DNA of 64,000 nucleotides from Candidatus Wallbacteria bacterium (GTDB taxonomy: Bacteria; Muiribacteriota; UBA6191; JACPRK01): positions 21,388-85,387 of the forward strand of contig JACPRK010000146.1 in NCBI GenBank assembly GCA_016190005.1, read 5' to 3'. The notes beneath the pieces are model-generated. The model saw only the letters and a list, made by a program, of their open reading frames with translations, did no database searches and had not been told where the DNA came from. Shown here piece by piece: positions 41,950-49,696 of this stretch; the first letter of the stretch is position 1; every line of letters starts with the position of its first letter. A program made the position numbers and the translations under genes.

Positions 41950-44082
41950 TTAGCCGACCAGCCGGGCCATGCGATCGGCGAGGGCGTCGGGGAGGAAGCC
42001 GTACTTCTTCTGCAGCTCCTCCATCGGGGCGGACTCGCCGAAGTCCTCGAGGCAGTGCTCGTGGCCGCTGTCGCCCGTGAGGGCCTTCCAGCCGAAGGCG
42101 CTTGCGGCCTCGACCGCCAAGCGGAGCCCGACGTCGGGTAGCAGGATGGCGTTTCGGACCTCGGGGGGCTGGGCTCTGAAGAGCTCCATGCAGGGGACCG
42201 AGATCACGCGGGCCTTCTTGGCGCACCGGGCTTCGAAGAGCTTCGCGGCTTCCAGCGCGAGGCTGACCTCGGAGCCGGTGGCGAGGAGCTGGATGTCCGG
42301 CTTGGCCACACCGGCACCGTGAATCACGTAAGCGCCTTTGTCGAAGTCGGTCTGCCGGCCCTTGGTCTCGGCCAGCACGGGCAGATCCTGGCGGGAAAGC
42401 ACCAGGACCACGGGGCCCGCGTCGGCCGGGCGGGAGAAGATGAGCCGCCAGGCGTGCAGGCACTCGTGGGCGTCGGCTGGCCGGATGACGAGGGTCCGCG
42501 GGATAGCGCGCAGCGAGGCCAGCTGCTCCACCGGCTGGTGCGTCTCGCCGTCTTCGCCCAGCAGGACGCTGTCGTGCGTGAAGATGAAGGTGACGGGGAT
42601 CTTGGAGATGGCCGCAAGCCGGATCGCGGGCCGCATGTAGTCGGCGAAGGCCAGGAAGGTCCCCGTGTAGGGGAGGAGGCCGCCGTGGAGCGCTATCCCG
42701 TTGGAGATGCTGCCCATGGCGTGCTCGCGGACGCCGTAGTGCACGGCGCGACCCTTCCAGGTGCCCGGTGTCAGTCCGTCGACGAAGTAGCCGACCGCCT
42801 TCTCGAAGCCGTCGGTCTTGGTCGAGTTGGCGAGATCCGCGGAACCGCCCATCAAGTTGGGGACGGTCTTGGCCAGCGCCGCCATGACCTGTCCGGAGGC
42901 CGCTCGCGTGGCGAGCTTGGGCTTCGTGAACTCGACGGAGGCAAAGGCTTGGTCGGCCCGCTCCAGCAGAAGCCGGCGTCCCTCGGGCGAGAAGCAGAGG
43001 TCCCACTCGGCGGCGCGGTCGGGGTGCTCGCGGCGGAAGCGCTCGACCCGTTCGGTCCAGGCCTGCTGGGCGCGGGCGCCCTCGGAGAGGCGCGGGGTGA
43101 AGATGTCGTAGACGTAGCGGGGCAGCCAGAAGGTGGCGTCCACCGGGTGGCCGTGGCGCTCCTTGAAGTCGCGGATCACGTCCTTGCCGAGCGGCATGCC
43201 ATGGGAGTCGATGGTGCCTTCCTTCTTCGTGTCGTGAGCGATCTTGGTGTGGCCGACGATGAGCACGGGCTTGCCGCGGAGCTGGCGGGCTTGCCCCAGG
43301 GCCTGACGCAGTGCGCTACGGTCGTGACCGTCCGCGACGTCGATGACGTTCCAGCCCATGGCGGCGAACTGCGCGCCGACGTCCTCGCGCATCGTCTTGG
43401 AGGTGGGCGAGGCGAGTTGAATGCGATTGGAGTCGTAGAACACGATCAGCTTCTCCAGCTCCAGCAATCCGGCCAGGGCGGCGGCCTCATGGCAGACGCC
43501 CTCCTGAAAATCGCCGTCGGTCGCGACCACGTACGTGCGATGATCGACCAGCTCGGGGCCGAACGCGCTGGCGAGCAGCTTCTCGGCCATCGCCATGCCG
43601 ACGCCGTTGCAAAACCCTTGGCCCAGCGGGCCGGTGGAGGTCTCGACTCCCGGGCAGAGCCGGAAAACGGGATGGCCCTGGGTCGGGCTCCCGAGCTGCC
43701 GGAAGCGTTTCAGGTCCTCCATCGATAGGCGTCCCGAAAGATGGAGGAAGGAGTAGAGCAGCATCGACATGTGGCCGCCCGAGAGCACGAAGCGGTCGCG
43801 GTCGAGCCAGGCCGGATCGGGGCTCATCGAGATGTAATCAGAAAAGAGCACGTAGACGAAGTCGATGCTGGAGAGCGGTCCGCCTGGGTGGCCCGAGTTG
43901 GCGTGTTCGACGGCGTCGACGATGAGGCCCTTGATGGCGTCGACGGCCAGCTGCTCCATCGCGCGAGAGTAGGCCGGCTCGCCGGGCTGCCTCGCCTCGG
44001 GGGCCAGCTTCTGCAGGGCCACCCGAGCTGCGGGCTCGAGGGTCTCGAGTGCGGGGTACGTGGTCGAATTCGTCTGCTGCAC
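41950..44082 (-). CDS. tkt: Transketolase
   Basis: 710 residues, whole length in one chain. Thiamine-diphosphate-dependent two-carbon transfer between sugar phosphates (pentose phosphate/Calvin pathways). N-terminal ANSGHPGGPLSSIDF, the ThDP-binding ATDGDFQEGVCHEAAALAG to FYDSNRI, the pyrimidine domain AVHYGVREHAMGSISNGIAL, TFLAFADYMRPAIR, THDSVLLGEDGETHQP and the C-terminal transketolase domain are all present. The N-terminus carries about 35 residues more than the usual start. It is monocistronic here. Confidence 0.95.
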   Translation of the reverse strand: MQQTNSTTYPALETLEPAARVALQKLAPEARQPGEPAYSRAMEQLAVDAIKGLIVDAVEHANSGHPGGPLSSIDFVYVLFSDYISMSPDPAWLDRDRFVLSGGHMSMLLYSFLHLSGRLSMEDLKRFRQLGSPTQGHPVFRLCPGVETSTGPLGQGFCNGVGMAMAEKLLASAFGPELVDHRTYVVATDGDFQEGVCHEAAALAGLLELEKLIVFYDSNRIQLASPTSKTMREDVGAQFAAMGWNVIDVADGHDRSALRQALGQARQLRGKPVLIVGHTKIAHDTKKEGTIDSHGMPLGKDVIRDFKERHGHPVDATFWLPRYVYDIFTPRLSEGARAQQAWTERVERFRREHPDRAAEWDLCFSPEGRRLLLERADQAFASVEFTKPKLATRAASGQVMAALAKTVPNLMGGSADLANSTKTDGFEKAVGYFVDGLTPGTWKGRAVHYGVREHAMGSISNGIALHGGLLPYTGTFLAFADYMRPAIRLAAISKIPVTFIFTHDSVLLGEDGETHQPVEQLASLRAIPRTLVIRPADAHECLHAWRLIFSRPADAGPVVLVLSRQDLPVLAETKGRQTDFDKGAYVIHGAGVAKPDIQLLATGSEVSLALEAAKLFEARCAKKARVISVPCMELFRAQPPEVRNAILLPDVGLRLAVEAASAFGWKALTGDSGHEHCLEDFGESAPMEELQKKYGFLPDALADRMARLVG

Positions 44083-44279
44083 GGAAAGCTCCTTTTTCTT
44101 GCTCGGTCCGGGCGGTTCTCGAGATGGTAGCGGGTCGCGGGGGCGAGAGTCGAGAGGTGCCCGGGGAGACCATGCCCGACTCAGCGGCAGGTTTCGTGTT
44201 AGGTCCAGAACTCCCCTGCGGCTGTCGCGGGGCGCAGACGGGTGTTATGCTGGCCGGGACAGAGGTCCCGGGAGGGCTC

Positions 44280-44786
44280 ATGACCGACAACCAGAACCGG
44301 CGCGGCTACCTCGAGGAGATCCTCGTGCAGCTTCCCGGGTTCAAGGGATACCTGGCCCGGGAGAACCGGCGCGAGTCCGACAAGGCCTGTCGCGATCACC
44401 TCGCCGCCCGGCTGTCGGTCGCCAAGAAGGCGGTCGGGGAGGCCAAGAGAGAGCTCCTCTCCTCGGGCAAGCTCCTCGGCATCGAGCAGCTGGATCGCGT
44501 CAGCGACCGCCTGGAGCGCGTGATTTCCAAGCTTGCTCACGCCGAGCGCGGCTACTCGGGTTTCTTCGACAAGAACCAGATCGGGCCGGAGCAGCTCGAC
44601 AGGCTGCACGAGGCGGACCTGGCGCTGACCGGGCTGGCCGCCGCCATCGAGGAGAAGCTCGGGAAACTGGCTGCAGCCGCGGCCGGAGAGGAGCTCAAGC
44701 CGGCTCTGCAGGCGGCGCTCGAGGCCGTCGACAACTTCGAGAGATCGTTCGACCAGCGCAAGCGCGTTATGACGGAGGAGGTCTGA
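44280..44786 (+). CDS. Conserved helical protein, partner of the SPFH gene
   Basis: 168 residues from ATG 44280 with GGGAGG upstream. It is mostly charged alpha-helix: YLEEILVQLPGFKGYLARE, a Lys/Arg-rich helix (AKKAVGEAKRELLSSGKLLG), VSDRLERVISKLAHAERGYS and FFDKNQIGPEQLDRLHEADL. I do not know a named domain. It is separated from the SPFH-zinc-ribbon gene by two bases and is surely in its operon, so it may be a regulator or partner of that membrane scaffold. Confidence 0.65.
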   Translation: MTDNQNRRGYLEEILVQLPGFKGYLARENRRESDKACRDHLAARLSVAKKAVGEAKRELLSSGKLLGIEQLDRVSDRLERVISKLAHAERGYSGFFDKNQIGPEQLDRLHEADLALTGLAAAIEEKLGKLAAAAAGEELKPALQAALEAVDNFERSFDQRKRVMTEEV

Positions 44787-44788
44787 CC

Positions 44789-45892
44789 GTGGGTGTCTTC
44801 ATAGAAATCATTGAGCACTTCGACGAGACGGGCAAGGAGCTGGTCTATCGGTTCCCGCAGGAGGGCTCTACCGACATCAAGATGGGCGCGCAGCTCATCG
44901 TCCAGGAGAACCAGGTCGCGGTCTTCTACCGGGACGGAAAGCTTCTGGACGTTTTCAAGGCCGGCCGCCACACGCTCACGACCCAGAACATCCCGCTCCT
45001 CACGCGATTCCTCTCGCTGCCCTACGGGTTCAACAGCCCCTTCAAGGCGCAGGTCTGCTTCGTCAATCAGAAGGTCTTCACCGACCTGAAGTGGGGCACC
45101 AAGGAACCGATCGCGTTCCGGGACACGGAGCTCAAGATGGTCCGGCTCCGTGCGTTCGGGAAGTACAACTTGAAGGTCTCCGACCCGCAGGTCTTCTTGA
45201 ACGAGCTGGTCGGACAGCAGGGCCAGTACATGCTCTTCGACTTCGAGAGCTACTTCCGCGACGCCATCGTCCAGCGGCTCAACGACTTCCTCGGCGAGAA
45301 CCTGAAGACCATCTTCGATCTGCCCCGGATGTACAACGAGATCGCCAGCGCGATGAAGGCGAGCATCGAGGACCAATTCACCAAGTACGGGGTCGAGATC
45401 CGGGACTTCGTCATCGGGGCCGTCACGCCGCCCGAGGAGGTCCAGAAGATGATCGACCAGCGCTCCAGCATGGCCGCGGTCGGCGACGTCGGGCAGTACA
45501 TGCAGTTCAAGGCCGCCGAGTCGATGTCGGACTTCGCGCGCAGCCAGAACCCGACGTTGGGGGCCGGGATCGGCATGGGCATCGGCGCCTCGCTCGGCCA
45601 CTCCCTGCAGCAGGGAATGGGCGGGCAGGCGGCTTCTCAGGCGCAGGTCCTGTGTCCGAGCTGCAAGGCGTCTAACCCGCAGGGCAAGAAGTTCTGCAGC
45701 GAGTGCGGCGCGAACATGGCCCCGCAGGCCCAGACGATGGAGTGCCCGGCCTGCAAGAAGACGATTGCCGCAGGCTCCAAGTTCTGTCCCGAGTGCGGGG
45801 CGAAATCGACCGCCAGTTGCCCGAGCTGCAACGCGGCGATCGCTCCGGGAAAGAAGTTCTGCGCCGAATGCGGCACCAAGATCGGCGATTGA
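44789..45892 (+). CDS. SPFH/band-7 domain protein with three C-terminal zinc ribbons
   Basis: 367 residues from GTG 44789 (GGAGGAGG upstream). The N-terminal SPFH-like domain of about 260 residues (ELVYRFPQEGSTDIKMGAQL, VFYRDGKLLDVFKAGRHTL, KTIFDLPRMYNEIASAMKAS) has no obvious membrane helix. After a Gly-rich segment come three C-x2-C...C-x2-C zinc ribbons: CPSC..CSECG, CPAC..CPECG, CPSC..CAECG. This resembles the bacterial 'virion core protein' type SPFH family that carries double zinc ribbons; function unproven. It is flanked by a helical protein and a regulatory-domain protein. Confidence 0.82.
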   Translation: MGVFIEIIEHFDETGKELVYRFPQEGSTDIKMGAQLIVQENQVAVFYRDGKLLDVFKAGRHTLTTQNIPLLTRFLSLPYGFNSPFKAQVCFVNQKVFTDLKWGTKEPIAFRDTELKMVRLRAFGKYNLKVSDPQVFLNELVGQQGQYMLFDFESYFRDAIVQRLNDFLGENLKTIFDLPRMYNEIASAMKASIEDQFTKYGVEIRDFVIGAVTPPEEVQKMIDQRSSMAAVGDVGQYMQFKAAESMSDFARSQNPTLGAGIGMGIGASLGHSLQQGMGGQAASQAQVLCPSCKASNPQGKKFCSECGANMAPQAQTMECPACKKTIAAGSKFCPECGAKSTASCPSCNAAIAPGKKFCAECGTKIGD

Positions 45893-46395
45893 GCGGTCGG
45901 CTCAACGGTGTCGCGCTCATCCCGGCGCTACTGGTGCTGAGCGCTACATTTTCCTCGCGGCTGGAGCCCGTGCGGGTTCCGGAAGTGCCGGCAGCCGCGA
46001 CGCCGACCGGCACCTCGCCAGCGCAGGTGGTCCCGCCCGTACCGGTGAAGGCTTTGCCAACTCCGGCTCCCGCGCCAGCGCCGCCGAAGGCGCTCCCCGA
46101 AGCGCCGGGTAGCGCTGCCGAGGGACCGGTCGCGACGGTGGAGGGGCAGGTCGTCGACGCCGTCACCGGCAAGCCCGTCCAGGGTGCGGAGGTCTCACTG
46201 CCTGAGCTCTCCCGGTCCGTACAAACGGACCCGGAAGGTCGATTCACTCTGCCAGCCGTCCCCGTGCGCAAGCGCCGTCACGAGCTCCTGATCACCTGTC
46301 CCACCTACTCCAGCACCACCCGCGACCTGCGCGCCGCCTCCGAGGGCACGACGCTGACCGTGCCCGAGATCCGCCTCAAGCCGAAAGGCTGGTGA
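45889..46395 (+). CDS. Membrane-anchored carboxypeptidase-regulatory-like domain protein
   Basis: 168 residues from a TTG overlapping the previous stop (TTGA, 45889-45892). Hydrophobic N-terminus (NGVALIPALLVLSATF), a long Pro/Ala-rich stalk, then a carboxypeptidase regulatory-like beta-sandwich: VEGQVVDAVTGKPVQGAEVS, TDPEGRFTLPAVP, ending TLTVPEIRLKPKG. The fold is a common extracytoplasmic interaction domain, as in TonB-receptor N-termini. The coupling with the SPFH gene suggests a joint envelope role, which is inference. The start is uncertain. Confidence 0.6.
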   Translation: MSGRLNGVALIPALLVLSATFSSRLEPVRVPEVPAAATPTGTSPAQVVPPVPVKALPTPAPAPAPPKALPEAPGSAAEGPVATVEGQVVDAVTGKPVQGAEVSLPELSRSVQTDPEGRFTLPAVPVRKRRHELLITCPTYSSTTRDLRAASEGTTLTVPEIRLKPKGW

Positions 46396-46417
46396 GCGCC
46401 CGGGCCGCCCGCGTCCG

Positions 46418-46564
46418 CAGGCGTCAGGGATCAGGCTTCAGGCTTCAGGCCTCAGGCTTCAGGCGTCAGGGATCAGGAGTCAGGCGTCAGGGATCAGGAG
46501 TCAGGCGTCAGGGATCAGGAGGCAGAACTCATCCCTCGAGCCTCACTCCTCAAGCCTCACGCCT
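46418..46564. repeat. 21-unit 7-bp array with inverted right half, between convergent genes
   Basis: Sixteen units of the CAGNNNT type (CAGGCGT, CAGGGAT, CAGGCTT, CAGGAGT and variants, 46418-46529) switch to the reverse-complement type CATCCCT, CGAGCCT, CACTCCT, CAAGCCT, CACGCCT (46530-46564). The right half overlaps the 3' end of the minus-strand amidotransferase gene and supplies its stop (TGA, 46550-46552). Confidence 0.88.
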
Positions 46565-47290
46565 CCGGCACGCCTCGACGAAGCCGCGGAACAGGCTCCG
46601 TTGCTCCTCGACGTCGACCAGCTCCTCGGGGTGCCACTGGACGCTGACCAGAAACTGGTCGTCACCGCTCTCGAGCCCCTCGACGATGCCGTCGGGGCTG
46701 AGCGCGCAGACCTTCAGTCCATCGCCGATACGCCGGACGGCCTGGTGGTGGATGCTGTTGACGTGGAGCTGCTCGCAGCCCAGGAGCCCGTGGAGCCGGC
46801 TGCCGCCGCTGACGTTGACGGTGTGGACGAGCTTTCCGCGGGGCGAATCCTGCCGGTGGTCCAGCTCCGTTTGGTACTGGCTGGGGATGTCCTGGTAGAG
46901 GCTGCCGCCCAGCGCCACGTTGATGGTTTGCATGCCCAGGCAGATGCCGAAAGTGGGCAGCCGCACCCGTCGCGCGCGCCGCACCAGCTCCAGCTCGAAG
47001 CGCGTTCGCTCCTTGGAGATCGCTTCGGCCTTCGGGTGCGGCTCCTCGCCGAAGTGGCTTGGGTCCATATCCCGGCCGCCGGTGAGCATCAGCCCGTCGA
47101 TCGATGACAAGATGCGGTCGATGGCGTCCGTGTCATCGGTGGTGATGAGGGCGACCGGAACGCCGCCCGCGGCCTCGACAGCGCGCACGTACCGCGTGTT
47201 GAGGTAGTAGCACCCGGCGGGGGAGGGGCACTTTGGTTCGTGGCCATCCAGGATGTTGACGGTGCAGCCGATGAGCGGTCGTCGTGGCAT
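46550..47290 (-). CDS. Class I glutamine amidotransferase-like hydrolase (peptidase C26, PuuD-like)
   Basis: 246 residues. The class I amidotransferase fold is visible: nucleophile Cys in LPTFGICLGMQTINVALGG, the oxyanion region GLMLTGGRDMDPSHF, and the His-Glu pair in VSVQWHPEE. The family hydrolyses gamma-glutamyl amides such as gamma-glutamyl-GABA. Its last codons (E-A-stop) come from a heptamer array. The D-aminoacylase gene ends just upstream (7 bases), so both are probably one operon that processes amino-acid derivatives. Confidence 0.88.
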   Translation of the reverse strand: MPRRPLIGCTVNILDGHEPKCPSPAGCYYLNTRYVRAVEAAGGVPVALITTDDTDAIDRILSSIDGLMLTGGRDMDPSHFGEEPHPKAEAISKERTRFELELVRRARRVRLPTFGICLGMQTINVALGGSLYQDIPSQYQTELDHRQDSPRGKLVHTVNVSGGSRLHGLLGCEQLHVNSIHHQAVRRIGDGLKVCALSPDGIVEGLESGDDQFLVSVQWHPEELVDVEEQRSLFRGFVEACRRREA

Positions 47291-47297
47291 GGTCGGT

Positions 47298-48923
47298 TCA
47301 GCGCTCGGTGGGCCGCGGGCGCGCGGGGTCGGCAGCCGGGTCGTGCCCGAGCCCCAGAATCCGGCCCGGCAGCTGGTCGGTAACGCAACCGTCCCTGACG
47401 ACGAGACGGCCGTTCACCATGATATGTCGGAACCCGGCCGAGTATCGGTGAGGGTCGAGGTAGGTCGCGTGGTCGCGCACCGCCGCCGGGTCGAACACGA
47501 CCAGGTCGGCCGCAAAGCCCGGCGCGATGCGGCCGCGGTCGCTGAATCCGAGCTGACCCGCCGGGAGCGAAGTGACGCGCCGCACGGCTTCTTCCAACGT
47601 AAAGAGCCCTTCGTCCCGCGAGAGACGTCCGAGGGCTCGCGAGAAGGTGCCGTAGGCTCGAGGGTGGGGCTTGCCGGAAGAGGCCGGCCCTTCAGTGGCG
47701 CGCGCTTCGGCGTCGGAGGCGACCATGACGTAGTCGTGGGCAAGCACGCGCTTCATGTTCTCGTCGGAGAGGACGAAGAAGACGCACTCGCAGGCGCCGC
47801 GGGTCTGGAGCAGGATCTCGACGGCCATCGTCGCCGGGTCGACTCCCGCCCGGGCTGCGAGGTCCGTGAGGTACTTGCCCTCGAGCTCCGGGTGGTCCTG
47901 CGCCCAGGCGATAAGGACGCGCCCGTAGTAGTCGTCATCGTACTTGCGGGCCATTTCGTCGCGGATCCTGGCCAGCGCAGCAGGGTCGCGCAGGCGCGCC
48001 AGCTCGGCCTCGAGGCCGCCGTCGTAGGCCCACTCGGGCAGCAGCTGATCCAGGCCGGTAGACGTTGCATCGTAGGGGTAGCGATCCGACAGCACCGGTA
48101 GCCCTTCCGCCCGGGCCGCTTCGATCATGGCGAAGGCGCTGTCGAGCTTGTGCCAGTTCTGCGGGCGGCTGGCCTTCAGGTGCGAGATCTGCGTGCGGGC
48201 GCCGCTCTTGCGGCAGATCCAGAGCGCTTCCTCGATCGCCTCGAGCAGGGTGGCGCCTTCCCCGCGGATGTGCGAGGCGTAGAGACCGCCGCGTTCGGCG
48301 ACGACCGTGCACAGCTCGGCGATCTCCGCGCGTTCGGCGAAACAGCCGGGCGGATAGATGAGGCCCGTGGAAAGGCCGATGGCGCCCGCCTCGATCTCCC
48401 GCGCCAGGATGGCTTTCATTCGCTCCATCTCGGGGCCGGTCGGCGACCGGTTCGCATGCCCGACGACAAACCCTCGCAGGAATCCATGGCCGACGAAGAA
48501 GGCGCGGTTGATGCCGGTGCCGAAGTTCTCCTGGCGCCTGCGGTAGCCCGCGAAGTCGGTCCAGTCGACGGCCACGCCCTGCGGCTCCCAGCGCGCCGCC
48601 TCCCGGGCTCGCGCTTCCTCAGAGAGCGGGAATGCGCTGAAGCCGCAGTTGCCGGAGACCTCGGTGGTGACGCCGTCGAAGAGCTTGGACAGGGAGCGCG
48701 GCTCGACGAGCTGGATGTAGTCGGTGTGGGTGTGGATGTCGATGAAGCCGGGCGCCAGGGCCAGGCCGCCGAGCTCGAGCTCCGCGTCGGCCGGTACCGA
48801 GAGCTTCGGGCCGACGGCGGTGATCTTGCCGCCCGAAACTGCCACGTCGCCCGTCCGGGACGGTGCACCCGAGCCATCGACGATCCTGGCGTTCCTGAGG
48901 AGCAGCTCGGCGTGTGGGGGCAT
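47298..48923 (-). CDS. N-acyl-D-amino-acid deacylase (amidohydrolase family)
   Basis: 541 residues. Amidohydrolase signatures: ARIVDGSGAPSRTGDVAVSG, metal ligands GFIDIHTHTDY, SGNCGFSAFPLS (the metal-bridging Cys of D-aminoacylases), SHIRGEGATLLEAIEEAL, TQISHLKAS, VMVASDAEA and GFAADLVVFDP. This branch removes acyl groups from N-acyl-D-amino acids or cleaves D-amino-acid-containing dipeptides. It lies 7 bases upstream of the C26 amidotransferase gene in one operon and just downstream of a HAD-like gene. Confidence 0.92.
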   Translation of the reverse strand: MPPHAELLLRNARIVDGSGAPSRTGDVAVSGGKITAVGPKLSVPADAELELGGLALAPGFIDIHTHTDYIQLVEPRSLSKLFDGVTTEVSGNCGFSAFPLSEEARAREAARWEPQGVAVDWTDFAGYRRRQENFGTGINRAFFVGHGFLRGFVVGHANRSPTGPEMERMKAILAREIEAGAIGLSTGLIYPPGCFAERAEIAELCTVVAERGGLYASHIRGEGATLLEAIEEALWICRKSGARTQISHLKASRPQNWHKLDSAFAMIEAARAEGLPVLSDRYPYDATSTGLDQLLPEWAYDGGLEAELARLRDPAALARIRDEMARKYDDDYYGRVLIAWAQDHPELEGKYLTDLAARAGVDPATMAVEILLQTRGACECVFFVLSDENMKRVLAHDYVMVASDAEARATEGPASSGKPHPRAYGTFSRALGRLSRDEGLFTLEEAVRRVTSLPAGQLGFSDRGRIAPGFAADLVVFDPAAVRDHATYLDPHRYSAGFRHIMVNGRLVVRDGCVTDQLPGRILGLGHDPAADPARPRPTER

Positions 48924-48955
48924 GGCGGCGTCCCCCCTCCTTGCGTCCTCGCGAG

Positions 48956-49696
48956 CTACTTTCGGGCCGCCTCGCGGTCCAGGATCGGCAGGAGGTCGGT
49001 CAGGGCCCCGATCTCGAAATCGGCCTCGGGGCAGTCCTTACCCGCGTCGGGCGCGGCGCGCAGATAGATGGTCGCGAAGCCGAGCTTGCGCGCTGTGGGG
49101 ATGTCCCGGTGCGGATCGTCGCTGACGAAGTAGGCCTGCTTGGTGGTGATCTCGGCCTTGCCCACGGCCAGCTCGAAGATCCTGGGATCGGGCCTGCACA
49201 CCTGGGCTTCCTCGGCGGTGGTGACCGAGTCGAAGTAGTCGCGGATGCCCAGCGAGTCGAGCAGGGAGCCGAGGAGGTCACCGTCGACATGGCTGATGAG
49301 GCCGACGTGGAAACCGCGCTCCCGGATACCGGAGAGCGCTTCCTCGGCGCCGGGCATCAGGGCTCCGTGGACGCAGTGCATCTTCCGAGTCACTTCCTTG
49401 ACGAACAGGAAATGCTCGCGCGTCTTGGGGACCTGGAGGATGGTGCCGAAGTGGGGGAGCACGGCGCGCAGCATATCGTCGCCGGCCAAGAACTCGTCGG
49501 CGTCGCGCTGGGCCAGGTAGCGGTCGGCGCGTTCCGAGAAGCGCTCCAGCAGTGACTGCGGCGTGACGTCCAGCTTGAAGTGGCGGACGATCTCGCGGGC
49601 CGACTCGAGGTGGGCCTTCTGGTCGCTCTGGGGGTCGTAGATGGTGCCCGTGTACGCGAAGAAGATGGCGCGCTTCGACTTGCGGCTCTGCTTCAT
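48956..49696 (-). CDS. HAD-superfamily fold protein lacking the catalytic aspartates
   Basis: 246 residues with the HAD fold order, but motif I reads IFFAYTGTIYDP where DxDxT is expected: the nucleophile Asp is Ala and the general acid/base Asp is Thr. Motif II (VGLISHVDG) keeps a Ser. Motif III has Arg (CRPDPRIF) in place of the usual Lys. Motif IV (YFVSDDPHRDIPTA) keeps acidic residues. It is unlikely to act as a normal HAD phosphatase; a binding or regulatory role is possible. Its ATG overlaps the TolC-family stop, so it is co-translated with that gene. Confidence 0.85.
   Translation of the reverse strand: MKQSRKSKRAIFFAYTGTIYDPQSDQKAHLESAREIVRHFKLDVTPQSLLERFSERADRYLAQRDADEFLAGDDMLRAVLPHFGTILQVPKTREHFLFVKEVTRKMHCVHGALMPGAEEALSGIRERGFHVGLISHVDGDLLGSLLDSLGIRDYFDSVTTAEEAQVCRPDPRIFELAVGKAEITTKQAYFVSDDPHRDIPTARKLGFATIYLRAAPDAGKDCPEADFEIGALTDLLPILDREAARK

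Noticed and set aside
46418..46564. CRISPR array
   Set aside because: The period is 7 bp without spacers; it is a tandem heptamer array.
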